Below are positions 55,720 to 64,000 of a DNA stretch of 64,000 nt, one piece after another. The stretch spans positions 2,435,001 through 2,499,000 of the forward strand of contig OX044354.1 in the NCBI GenBank assembly GCA_943846615.1. The letters run 5' to 3'. The translations under genes were made by a program, and so were the position numbers. The notes below the pieces were generated by a model. That model was given only the letters and a program-made list of their open reading frames with translations, searched no databases and was not told the DNA's origin. Every line of letters begins with the position of its first letter. Position 1 is the first letter of the stretch. Source of the stretch: an uncultured Amylibacter sp. (GTDB lineage Bacteria > Pseudomonadota > Alphaproteobacteria > Rhodobacterales > Rhodobacteraceae).

Positions 55720-58700
55720 TTATGTTTTGGCAGATTTACGTCTGAAAATGCCAAATAAGGCAGCATAGGCGCCTTTGCTGATCCAGATGCGTAGGGCCAG
55801 TAGGGATGGCGTTAGAACCAGTGTCAGCACCGTTGCCACGCCAAGACCAAAGACCACTGCGGTTGCCAGTTGTTTCCACCACAAGGCGGTTGGTTGGTCG
55901 ATGGTGTAGCCGCCGTTGATGAAGTCGATTGAGATACCAAGCATCATTGGGGTTAGGCCAGCCATTGTTGTGATTGTTGTCAGTATCACGGGACGAATAC
56001 GTGCCTGTGCAGTTTGCGAAATTGCTTCGAGTTGGGGCATTTTCTTGCTGTATTCCTGATAGGTGTCGATCAGAACAATGTTATTGTTCACCACGATCCC
56101 CGCCAAGGCAACGATGCCTGTACCTGTCATGATTACAGAGAAGGCTTGGCCCATGACCAACATGCCGATCAGAACGCCGATGGTTGACAGAACCACCGCC
56201 AGCAAAACCAGCACCGAGTTGTAGAACGAGTTGAATTGCGCCAGTAGGATCACGAACATTAGACCCAATGCGCCTGCGAAGGCCTTGGATAAGAATGCCA
56301 TGGATTCTGTTTGGTCTTCTTGGTCGCCTTTCCATTCCCATTCGATACCTTCTGGCAGGCGTTGTTCTGCCTCTAGCCATTCGGTGATCTCAGTAATTTT
56401 TTCGGCGGCGTTTACGCCCTCTGCCACGTCCGCCTTGATGTCAAAGTAGCGTTTGGAATCGACGCGGTCGATTTGGCCGAGTTTGTGAACTGGCGTTAGT
56501 GTTATAAAGTTTGAAATCGGGATAAGACCCGATTGGGTACGGATGCGCAGCGTTTCCAATGTGGAGAGCAAGCGATCCTTTTCAGGCAGGCGGACGCGAA
56601 TGTCGATGTCTTCGTCCGATGTGTCCGTTGTCATGTCGCCCAGTTTCAGACCGCGTGTAACCAGTTGCACCATTGCGCCTACTTGGGCGACGTCGGCGTT
56701 GTAACGACCTGCTTTTTCGACATCGACATCGATTTGCCAGTCGATGCCGGGTAGGGGGCGGGTGTCTTCGATTTTGGTTGGGCCGTCGATGGATTCGTAG
56801 TGATCGCGGACCACACCAGCGGCGATTTTGAGGTCTTCGAAATTTTGACCTTTGACGCGTAGGGTTAGTGGTTTGCCTGTTGCGGGGCCTTGGGCCAGCT
56901 CCAAGATTTCAACCTGTACCCCCGGTACATCGGTGATGCGGGATTCGATTTCTGCGAGGATGTCGAAGCCAGATGGGGAGCCTTGGCGTGTTTCCCATGG
57001 GGTGGTTTCGATTTGGATTTGCCCGACCGTATCAAGGGGGGCGGTTGCGCCGCCTGTGTTATTGTCCAGACCGCCGTCGCCAGCGAATGCGAATGCGCTT
57101 TGCACACCTTCGATGCCTGCGATGCGGCTTTCTACATCTAAGACGAGGGCGTCCTTCTCCTTCAACGACAGGTTACCGCGGGCGCGTACGTAGACGATGG
57201 CGTTTTCGGGTTCTGTGGTGACGAAGAATTCAACGCCGTTGTTTTTCTCGCCAAACATCGTGAAGACGGAAATCACAAAATAGACCGTGAGGGCGACGAT
57301 AACGGGGGGCATGTACCATTTGTTGACGATAAAGCCGATGAAACGGGCGTAAAGGTTTGGTTTTGCGTTTTCATCCACTGTGCGCAATTTGCGCAGGGAT
57401 GCGGCGGTTGATGATAGGGCGAGACAGCCAATGATGAATAGAATGATGCCCGGTAAGGCCATGCCAGACATGAGTACCTGAGCGCCTGCGAAAATGATGC
57501 CGACGGAAAGGGCCACCAGCAAGAGGCGTAACCAGAATGAGCGGTTGCGCAGGCCATCGGAGATGTCCTCTAACATGCGTGTGAAGCGTCCAGCGACGCC
57601 GCCTACAACGGGCAGGTAGATCAGCGCGACCAGTAGGGAGGCCGAGAGGACGTAGATCAGAGTGACGGGCAACATACCCATGAATTCGCCCGGGACACCT
57701 GGCCAGAATAGCATTGGTAGGAAGGCACAAAGTGTGGTGGCGGTGGAGGATACGATGGGCCAGAACATGCGTTTGGCGGCGGCACCGTAAGCCTGCATTG
57801 GGCCAACGCCCTGTGCGATGCGTTTGTCGGCGTATTCAACAACAACAATCGCGCCATCAACCAACATACCAACAGCCAAGATCAGGCCAAACATCACCAT
57901 GTTCGAAATCGTGATGCCGCCTGCGCCCATTGCCGCGAAGGCCAAAAGGAACGAGGTAGGGATCGCGAAACCAACCAGTAGGGCGGAACGCACGCCAAGG
58001 GCGGCGAGAACGACGATCATCACCAATGCGATGGCCGTGAGAACCGAGCCTTCGAGTTGGGAGACCATGTCGCCGACCTGACGGGATTGATCGGATGAGT
58101 AATTGATTGTGATGGCGTCGCGCAGTTCTGGTGTCCATTCGGATACGGCCTGTTCGACGACCTCTTTGACCAGTCCAACGGTGCCAATCAGGTTTACGCC
58201 TTTGCGTTTGACGACCTGTACGGCGACGGTGGTTTCGCCGTTGAAGCGTGCGGTGCCGAGGCGATCCTCAAAAGTGAGGCGAATTTCGGCGAGATCGGAC
58301 AATGTGATAACGCGATCGCCGTTTACCTTGACCGGTAGGTTGTAGACATCGGATGGTTCGGAGAATGACGATGGAATTTTGATGGCGAATGCGCCTGCGT
58401 CGCTCTCAATTTCACCGGCGGCAATGAGCAGGTTATTATTTGTGACGACGTTGATGAGTTCGCCTGCGGTGACGTTGTAGGCCTCTAGTTTTAAAGGGTC
58501 GATTAGGACTTCTAACATTTCATCGCGTTGACCTGCCAAGCCTGCTTCCAGCACTTCGGGCATGGATTCGATGCGATCTTGGAGATCTTTGGCGACGCGA
58601 GTCATCGTGCGTTCGGGCAATTTACCTGACAAGGAAACCACGATGATTGGGAATTCAGAGAAGTTGATTTCGTTGATTGAATATTGATCCGCGCCATTGG

Positions 58701-59061
58701 GGAATTCGGCCTGTGCCTGATTTGCCTTGTCGCGCACATCTGCGATGGTGGCTGTTTTGTCCCAACCGAATTCGAATTCCAATGCAACACCGCCGTAACC
58801 TTCGGAAGCGGTGGATGACATGGTTTTCAAGCCGTCGATTTCCTTGAGCTTATTTTCCAGCGGTTTGACGATCAGTTTTTCACTGTCTTCGGCGGAAATA
58901 CCCGGGAAGGGAACGGATACGAACAACGCGGGGATGTCGATGTCTGGTTCACCTTCTTTGGGCAGGGATGTGTACGCCAAAATGCCAGCCGCAAGCGACA
59001 TGGCAATGAAGACCAAGATCATTCGGGCGCGATCTGTGGCCCAATCAACTAAACCGTGCAT
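55720..59061 (-). CDS. RND-family efflux transporter permease
   Basis: A 1113-residue inner-membrane pump of the AcrB/MdtB superfamily: twelve helices with two large periplasmic loops. Seen are GVALEFEFGWDKTATIADV (porter domain), GMLVDGAIVVVEYADKRI (proton-relay region of helix 4) and the second-half ALAGIVVNNNIVLIDTY. Substrate unknown. Its ATG overlaps the stop of the upstream adaptor gene (TAATG), so the two form one unit. No outer-membrane channel gene is nearby. Confidence 0.93.
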   Translation of the reverse strand: MHGLVDWATDRARMILVFIAMSLAAGILAYTSLPKEGEPDIDIPALFVSVPFPGISAEDSEKLIVKPLENKLKEIDGLKTMSSTASEGYGGVALEFEFGWDKTATIADVRDKANQAQAEFPNGADQYSINEINFSEFPIIVVSLSGKLPERTMTRVAKDLQDRIESMPEVLEAGLAGQRDEMLEVLIDPLKLEAYNVTAGELINVVTNNNLLIAAGEIESDAGAFAIKIPSSFSEPSDVYNLPVKVNGDRVITLSDLAEIRLTFEDRLGTARFNGETTVAVQVVKRKGVNLIGTVGLVKEVVEQAVSEWTPELRDAITINYSSDQSRQVGDMVSQLEGSVLTAIALVMIVVLAALGVRSALLVGFAIPTSFLLAFAAMGAGGITISNMVMFGLILAVGMLVDGAIVVVEYADKRIAQGVGPMQAYGAAAKRMFWPIVSSTATTLCAFLPMLFWPGVPGEFMGMLPVTLIYVLSASLLVALIYLPVVGGVAGRFTRMLEDISDGLRNRSFWLRLLLVALSVGIIFAGAQVLMSGMALPGIILFIIGCLALSSTAASLRKLRTVDENAKPNLYARFIGFIVNKWYMPPVIVALTVYFVISVFTMFGEKNNGVEFFVTTEPENAIVYVRARGNLSLKEKDALVLDVESRIAGIEGVQSAFAFAGDGGLDNNTGGATAPLDTVGQIQIETTPWETRQGSPSGFDILAEIESRITDVPGVQVEILELAQGPATGKPLTLRVKGQNFEDLKIAAGVVRDHYESIDGPTKIEDTRPLPGIDWQIDVDVEKAGRYNADVAQVGAMVQLVTRGLKLGDMTTDTSDEDIDIRVRLPEKDRLLSTLETLRIRTQSGLIPISNFITLTPVHKLGQIDRVDSKRYFDIKADVAEGVNAAEKITEITEWLEAEQRLPEGIEWEWKGDQEDQTESMAFLSKAFAGALGLMFVILLAQFNSFYNSVLVLLAVVLSTIGVLIGMLVMGQAFSVIMTGTGIVALAGIVVNNNIVLIDTYQEYSKKMPQLEAISQTAQARIRPVILTTITTMAGLTPMMLGISIDFINGGYTIDQPTALWWKQLATAVVFGLGVATVLTLVLTPSLLALRIWISKGAYAALFGIFRRKSAKT

Positions 59062-60272
59062 TATTTGTCGCCCTTGTAGGATACTTTGATGTCTGAGCCG
59101 TCAGTGACGTATTCTTGACCGACTACGATCACGTCTGTTGTTGTGGGCAGGCCAGTGACCCAAATGCCATCGGCGGCATCACGGATCACGGAGATTGGCA
59201 TGAATTTGGCCTTTTCGCCGTCGGCGATACGCACGCCCAATTCGCCCTCGTTATTCAGGGTCAGGGATGATTGGGGTAATAGGTGGCCCTTGATACCTGC
59301 CAAACCAATGTAGATGTCTGCGGTGGCACCGTCGCGGATTTTTAGGTTATCGTTTGGCACGGTTGTTTCGACCAAGAATGTGCGGGTTGTTTGATCGGCA
59401 GAGCGTGAAATGAAGCTAACCTTGCCGACGACTTGGTCGCCGTTAATCAGGCGTGCGCCCGCGGTAGCGCCGACCTCGATCAGAGAGACCTGTTGTTCGG
59501 TGGCGTAGCCGACCAGTTTGATTGGGTTTAGTGCCAGTACCGTGGCGCATGGTGTGCCCGGTTGCATGAAATCGCCAAGTTCGGCGGTGTCTGATTCCAA
59601 TAGGCCGTTGAAGGGTGCGACGATTTTGGTGTTATCCAGATCGGATTGCGCACGATCCACGCCCGCGATTGCGGCCTCTAGTGCCGCTTGGCGACCGATT
59701 GCCTGTGTTTCAGATACGATACCTTTTTTCACCAAGCTGGCGGAGGCGTTGTTGTTTGCTTCTGCTTCGGCAAGGCGTGCTTTGGCTTCGGCTAATGCAG
59801 CCGCTTTGGTGCCGACCTCCAATTCGCAGAGTAATTCACCCTCTTCGACCAAGGTTCCTTTGCGGATCGGTTGGGAAATGACCGCGCCCGATGTTTCTGC
59901 CTTGGCCTGAACGGATTTGAAGGCGGATGTTTGGCCGCGTAAAACGATGCCGCTGGTGACGTCTTGTTCCATGGATTTCATGGCGAAAACTGAAATATGC
60001 TTATCTTCGACTTCGGGTTCTTTAAGCATTTTTGCCCGATCCGCTGCGGTTAAAACTTCATCGAGTGCTGCGCGTGCTTCGCTGGTTTCTTCGATCGCTT
60101 CTTGTTGCGCGATTACCGCATTTTTCAAGTCTTTTGTGGCACCTTTTACGGCTTTTTCGTGGCGTGCTTCGGGGCCGCCGGTGAAGAAGTCGTAGATGAC
60201 TGTACGCTTGAAAATGAAACCTGCAACGCCAAGGCATACAAGAATAGCAATGAGGAACGAGGAAACGCGCAT
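59061..60272 (-). CDS. RND efflux periplasmic adaptor (membrane fusion protein)
   Basis: About 403 residues: an N-terminal anchor (FLIAILVCLGVAGFIF), a first coiled-coil region (~50-95), then the lipoyl and hairpin domains (SVQAKAETSGAVISQPIRKG; LAEAKARLAEAEANNN; IVAPFNGLLESDTAELGDF) and beta-barrel. It bridges the permease to an outer-membrane channel. Start at 60272 has CGGAG 8 bases upstream; in-frame ATGs at 60296 and 60323 lack sites and would add up to 17 residues. Confidence 0.9.
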   Translation of the reverse strand: MRVSSFLIAILVCLGVAGFIFKRTVIYDFFTGGPEARHEKAVKGATKDLKNAVIAQQEAIEETSEARAALDEVLTAADRAKMLKEPEVEDKHISVFAMKSMEQDVTSGIVLRGQTSAFKSVQAKAETSGAVISQPIRKGTLVEEGELLCELEVGTKAAALAEAKARLAEAEANNNASASLVKKGIVSETQAIGRQAALEAAIAGVDRAQSDLDNTKIVAPFNGLLESDTAELGDFMQPGTPCATVLALNPIKLVGYATEQQVSLIEVGATAGARLINGDQVVGKVSFISRSADQTTRTFLVETTVPNDNLKIRDGATADIYIGLAGIKGHLLPQSSLTLNNEGELGVRIADGEKAKFMPISVIRDAADGIWVTGLPTTTDVIVVGQEYVTDGSDIKVSYKGDK

Positions 60273-60495
60273 TAGAAGAACTCCGACTTTGGCCATGTTG
60301 TCGATTGGGGGACTGATCGACATTGTTGAAATGAAACCTACGCGTGTTAATAAATTGGCGCAAGCGTGGCTTTGTAGGCGAAGTTACGCAGATCGTCACG
60401 GCTTCGCAATTAAGGTTTTTTTAATTCAGTCTCGCATTTTCGCACCTAATGGCATAAATCAGGTGTGAATTTAAGCGCCTAAGGACGCCAATATT

Positions 60496-61341
60496 ATGTC
60501 GACGACATCCTCCGTTTCCAAGAAATCTGATACGCCACGCAAAAAAATGACCGTGCCTAATTTTACGGCTCGTAAGGGTGGCGACGAGCCGTTGGTTTGT
60601 TTGACGGCATACACGGCGCATGTGGCGCATTTGGTGGATGCAGAGGCGGATATGATTTTGGTTGGCGACAGTTTAGGGATGGTTATCCATGGGATGCCAA
60701 ATACGCTGGGCGTGACGATGGAGCATATGATTATGCATGGTCAGGCCGTGATGCGCGGCGCGAACAAGGCGTTGGTTGTGGTTGATATGCCATTTGGTAG
60801 CTTCGAAGAAAGCCCAGAAGTGGCGTTTCGCAATGCCAGCCGCATTATCAAGGAAACAGGTTGTACCGCGATCAAGTTGGAAGGTGGGCGCGAAATGGCG
60901 CCGACCATTCGTCATTTGGCGGCACGCGGTATCCCCGTGATGGCGCATGTTGGATTGATGCCACAACAGATGAATACCGCTGGCGGGTTTAAGGCCGTGC
61001 GCGACGAAGATGTTTGGGAGGATGTAATTGCAGATGCCAAAGCCGTGGAAGAGGCGGGTGCCTTTTCCGTTGTGGTTGAGGGTGTTGCAGAAAAATTGGC
61101 AGACAAGGTGACCAAGAACGTCAATATTCCAACCATCGGCATTGGTGCTTCGGCGAAATGTGACGGTCAGATATTGGTATTTGAAGACATGATCGGGTTG
61201 TTTCCGCGCGTTCCGACGTTCGTAAAACGGTATGGAAATATGGAAGATATGATGGTCGACGCGATTTCGCGTTACGCCGGTGAAGTTCGCGATCGTTCGT
61301 TCCCGGCCGAAGAACATACATATAAAGCGAAAAAGAGCTGA
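60496..61341 (+). CDS. panB: 3-methyl-2-oxobutanoate hydroxymethyltransferase
   Basis: Makes ketopantoate from alpha-ketoisovalerate and methylene-tetrahydrofolate, the first committed step of pantothenate synthesis; coaX in this window uses the product of that pathway. The 281-residue TIM barrel shows [18 protein letters not shown] near residue 55, AIKLEGG near 118, [18 protein letters not shown] near 138 and the catalytic-acid region [20 protein letters not shown] 10-14 bases before the ATG is weak. Confidence 0.96.
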   Translation: MSTTSSVSKKSDTPRKKMTVPNFTARKGGDEPLVCLTAYTAHVAHLVDAEADMILVGDSLGMVIHGMPNTLGVTMEHMIMHGQAVMRGANKALVVVDMPFGSFEESPEVAFRNASRIIKETGCTAIKLEGGREMAPTIRHLAARGIPVMAHVGLMPQQMNTAGGFKAVRDEDVWEDVIADAKAVEEAGAFSVVVEGVAEKLADKVTKNVNIPTIGIGASAKCDGQILVFEDMIGLFPRVPTFVKRYGNMEDMMVDAISRYAGEVRDRSFPAEEHTYKAKKS

Positions 61342-61406
61342 ACTGGCTGGCATTCGTGAAATTATCCAGCTAGACAAAGCAAAGACAAGATTTTGGAGGC
61401 TCTATC

Positions 61407-62087
61407 GTGAGTAATGCAGACGGGTTTATCGAAGAAGTAACAGAAGAAGTCCGTAAGGATCAGCTGTTCGCGATGTACAAAAAATACGGCTGGATCGCTG
61501 TTGTGGTGATTGTCGGCATCGTTGGTGGTGCTGGTTTGATCGAATACCGCAAAGCGGCCGCGAAGTCTGCGGCGCAGACACGTGGTGATACCCTGATTGC
61601 AGCGTTGAATTTAGACGAAGCAAGCGCGCGAAATGATGCCTTGGCCGCGATTGGTAGTAGCGACGAGAGCACAGCCGTAATTGCGGAATTCCACCGTGCA
61701 GGCATGTTAATGGAAGAAGGCGACGAGGCGGGTGCATTGGCGATTTATGATGCGCTGAAATCGAATGGCGAAATTTACGGTCAGGTCGCGACGTTGAAGG
61801 CGATTTTGATCCGTGGCAATGACATGGATATGGAAAGCCGTATGAGTGAGCTGAATGCCTTGTCTGCGGCGGGCAATCCGTTTCGCACATTGGCATTAGA
61901 GCAGATTGCCATGGCGCAATTGGATGCAGGCGACAAGGATGCGGCGTTGGAAAGCTTGGTTTCATTGTTAGACGAAGCGGGTGTATCGCAAAGTTTGATT
62001 AGTCGCACACGTCAGATGATTATCGCGCTGGGCGGAGAATTGCCCAGCGATGCACGATTGCTTTCGCCTGCAACATCTGCACAATAG
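61407..62087 (+). CDS. YfgM-like tetratricopeptide membrane protein
   Basis: A 226-residue protein with a single helix near residues 28-47 (YGWIAVVVIVGIVGGAGLIEY) and a periplasmic TPR-like part (GDEAGALAIYDALKSNGEIYG; AMAQLDAGDKDAALESLVSLL). YfgM relatives act with PpiD at the Sec translocon, and this gene commonly precedes bamB and der, as here. GTG at 61407 follows TGGAGG; no ATG fits as well. Confidence 0.9.
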   Translation: MSNADGFIEEVTEEVRKDQLFAMYKKYGWIAVVVIVGIVGGAGLIEYRKAAAKSAAQTRGDTLIAALNLDEASARNDALAAIGSSDESTAVIAEFHRAGMLMEEGDEAGALAIYDALKSNGEIYGQVATLKAILIRGNDMDMESRMSELNALSAAGNPFRTLALEQIAMAQLDAGDKDAALESLVSLLDEAGVSQSLISRTRQMIIALGGELPSDARLLSPATSAQ

Positions 62088-62121
62088 GATATAGGCCAAT
62101 ATAGGGTCGATTGAGGGACGT

Positions 62122-63420
62122 TTGCATATGTTTTTGAAAACTGGAATTACTGCATTGGCAGGTCTGTTGGTTTTGACCGCTTGCGCTAAAAAAGAAGAGA
62201 TATTGCAAGGCGAGCGCATTGGTTTACGCGCTGTTGCTGAGGCCGAAGAGCAGGCCGTGCCTACGTTGAATTTACCTAAGGCCGCAGTGAATGCGGCGTG
62301 GACGCATCGCAATGGCAATGCGGCGCATTATGTTTCGCACCCCGCATTGTCGGCCAGCCCGAAACGCATTTGGTCAACGGATATTGGTGTTGGTAATAAA
62401 AAACGTCAGCGCCTGTCCAGCGATCCAATTGTTGCGGGGGGACGGATTTTTGCGATGGATGCGGATGGCACTGTTGTGGCATTTGGATTGAATGGTGCAA
62501 AGCAATGGTCTGTGCCGTTGAAATTGCCAAATAGCCCGAAATCAGATGGCTCTGGTGGTGGTTTGGCATATGCAGATGGACAGATTGCCGTGACCACGGG
62601 TGTTGGCGAAGTTGCGTTATTGAACGCAAGCACGGGCGCGATTGCGTGGCGTCATCGCGTATCATCGGGTATTTCCGCAGCGCCTGCGTTTGATGGCAAT
62701 ACAATTGTGGTTGTTACTGGTGAAAATCGCGCGATTGGTTTGGATGCCAAGAATGGCCGTGAAAAATGGGCGCAGAAATCGAGCACGGTTGGGGCGACAA
62801 TTTTGGGCACGGGTACGCCCGCGATTGCCAGTGGCGTTGCAATTGTACCGTTTGGATCGGGCGAAGTTCTGGGTGTTGTTTTGAACAACGGTTTGCAAGC
62901 ATGGAACCAAGTGATTAACGGGCACCGTATTGGATCCGCGCGTGGTTTGTTAAAGGCCGTTTCGGGTGGCCCCGTTGTTGTGGGTGATACGATTTATGCG
63001 GGTACGAATTCGGGCCGTTTGACGGCGATGGATCGCAGATCAGGTCAACGTATTTGGACCGCAGCCGAGGGTGCGATTGGCCCTGTTTGGCCTGCGGGGA
63101 ATTCATTGTTTGTTTTGACGGATCAACAAAAGTTGAAACGTTTAGATCGTGATAGTGGCGCCGAAGTTTGGTCCACGGATTTACCGCTGTATCGCAAAGT
63201 GAAGAAGCAAAAAGGTAATTTTGGTCACTTTGGCCCTGTTTTGGCGGGTGGTCGTTTGTATGTTGCCGGCAGTGATGGTGAAATTCGTGCCTTTGATCCT
63301 GCATCTGGCGAATTAGTGAATACGATCGCGATTTCGGGTGGTGCGGCATCACAAGTGGTTGTTGCGGGTGGTCGAATGTATGTTCTGTCAAATTCTGGGC
63401 AACTCATCGCTTTCCAATAG
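62122..63420 (+). CDS. bamB: Outer membrane assembly factor BamB
   Basis: A 432-residue lipoprotein (lipobox LTAC; Cys near residue 21) with PQQ-like beta-propeller blades, e.g. GGRIFAMDADGTVVAFGL, GEVALLNASTGAIAWRHRV and NSGRLTAMDRRSGQRIWTAAEG. It scaffolds BamA for outer-membrane protein insertion. Order YfgM-bamB-der is conserved in proteobacteria, supporting the call. Confidence 0.92.
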   Translation: MHMFLKTGITALAGLLVLTACAKKEEILQGERIGLRAVAEAEEQAVPTLNLPKAAVNAAWTHRNGNAAHYVSHPALSASPKRIWSTDIGVGNKKRQRLSSDPIVAGGRIFAMDADGTVVAFGLNGAKQWSVPLKLPNSPKSDGSGGGLAYADGQIAVTTGVGEVALLNASTGAIAWRHRVSSGISAAPAFDGNTIVVVTGENRAIGLDAKNGREKWAQKSSTVGATILGTGTPAIASGVAIVPFGSGEVLGVVLNNGLQAWNQVINGHRIGSARGLLKAVSGGPVVVGDTIYAGTNSGRLTAMDRRSGQRIWTAAEGAIGPVWPAGNSLFVLTDQQKLKRLDRDSGAEVWSTDLPLYRKVKKQKGNFGHFGPVLAGGRLYVAGSDGEIRAFDPASGELVNTIAISGGAASQVVVAGGRMYVLSNSGQLIAFQ

Positions 63421-63449
63421 GGATTTAATTCGCTAAAGGAGCCATCTGT

Positions 63450-63497
63450 ATGACGTGCGTCTGGAATCTGTCCGATGCATTTATTGATAGGCCCTGA
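63450..63497 (+). CDS. Possible 15-residue leader frame before der
   Basis: ATG at 63450 opens a 15-codon frame (MTCVWNLSDAFIDRP) ending at 63497, 3 bases before der. AAGGAG at 63435-63440 is 9 bases before it, better than anything before der itself. It may couple translation or be a fortuitous frame. Confidence 0.35.
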   Translation: MTCVWNLSDAFIDRP

Positions 63498-63500
63498 GAA

Positions 63501-64000
63501 ATGACATTTACTGTAGCACTGGTTGGACGTCCAAATGTTGGCAAATCCACGCTGTTTAACCGTCTTGTTGGGCGGCGCTTGGCATTGGTTGATGACACGC
63601 CTGGCGTAACGCGTGATTTGCGCGAAGGTGATGCGAAACTGGGCCCCGTAAAATTTACCGTGATTGATACAGCTGGTCTGGAAGAGGCCACGGATGAGAG
63701 CCTACAAGGGCGCATGCGGATGTTGACCGAACGTGCCGTCGATATGGCAGATGTTTGTGTATTTATGATGGATGCCCGTGCGGGCGTATTGCCAGCGGAT
63801 CGTGTGTTTGCGGAAATCCTGCGCAAAAAATCAGCGCGTGTGATTTTGGTGGCGAACAAGGCCGAGGGTAATGCCGGCGAAGTTGGCTTTTTCGACGCGT
63901 TTAGTTTGGGGTTGGGCGAGCCTGTGCGCCTGTCGGGTGAACACGGCGAAGGCATGGTTGATTTGCAACATGTGTTGATGCCATTTGCCGAAGAATTCAA
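63501..64000 (+). CDS. der: Ribosome biogenesis GTPase Der (N-terminal part)
   Basis: Double-GTPase essential for 50S ribosome assembly. The window ends after 166 codons, covering the first G domain: G1 [18 protein letters not shown], switch region [15 protein letters not shown]3 DTAGLEEA and G4 VANKAEG. The second G domain and KH-like end lie beyond the window. Confidence 0.96.
   Translation, partial: MTFTVALVGRPNVGKSTLFNRLVGRRLALVDDTPGVTRDLREGDAKLGPVKFTVIDTAGLEEATDESLQGRMRMLTERAVDMADVCVFMMDARAGVLPADRVFAEILRKKSARVILVANKAEGNAGEVGFFDAFSLGLGEPVRLSGEHGEGMVDLQHVLMPFAEEF

Overview
The window is a chromosomal segment of an alphaproteobacterium, most likely order Rhodobacterales (Roseobacter/Paracoccus type). 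The evidence is a 14-subunit complex I operon with the small unassigned genes typical of that group, followed by birA-coaX-rnj. A tatABC-ATPase-M23-pcm-surE-serS-yajC-secDF block, an Atm1-type ABC exporter and a BamB/Der end complete the picture. Base composition is moderate, with heavy use of TTG for leucine and several TTG start codons. No rRNA, tRNA, CRISPR array, transposase or phage gene was seen.

Layout. (1) 1-17894: the complex I operon from the cut nuoB to nuoN. Extra genes sit between subunits: a two-helix membrane protein with a Lys/Ala/Pro linker and a helix-hairpin-helix end, a DUF5337 membrane protein, a DUF3291 protein, a possible 42-residue microprotein, a DUF5333 secreted protein, and three tandem secreted paralogues with paired C-x7-C motifs between nuoH and nuoI. 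birA, coaX and rnj follow with little spacing. (2) 21-36 kb: an accessory stretch of single genes. It holds a short GspL/PilM-like protein, an RhlE-type helicase, a degenerate MBL-fold protein, RF3, a BrnA-like protein with a broken tail copy nearby, a DMT transporter, an aldo/keto reductase, an SDR, an SGNH hydrolase, a solute/sodium symporter, a short beta-helix protein and an orphan ABC ATPase. (3) 36.8-49.3 kb: envelope and export genes, namely tatABC, a DUF815 ATPase, an NlpD-like lipoprotein, pcm, surE, a Sel1 protein, serS, yajC, secD, secF, a TSUP exporter and an Mth938-like protein. (4) 49.3-64 kb: sodB, a probable structured RNA and terminator just before a RarD-type transporter, a LOG-family enzyme, a LysM protein, the Atm1-type exporter, an RND efflux pair, panB, a YfgM-like TPR protein, bamB and the start of der.

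Most genes are ordinary core genes. The signals worth a second look are the twin C-x7-C triplet inside the complex I operon, three copies of a dispersed ~150-bp palindromic element (42.2, 44.9 and 51.0 kb), the structured RNA before the rarD-like gene, related Lys/Ala/Pro tails on two unrelated membrane proteins, and several small coupled reading frames.
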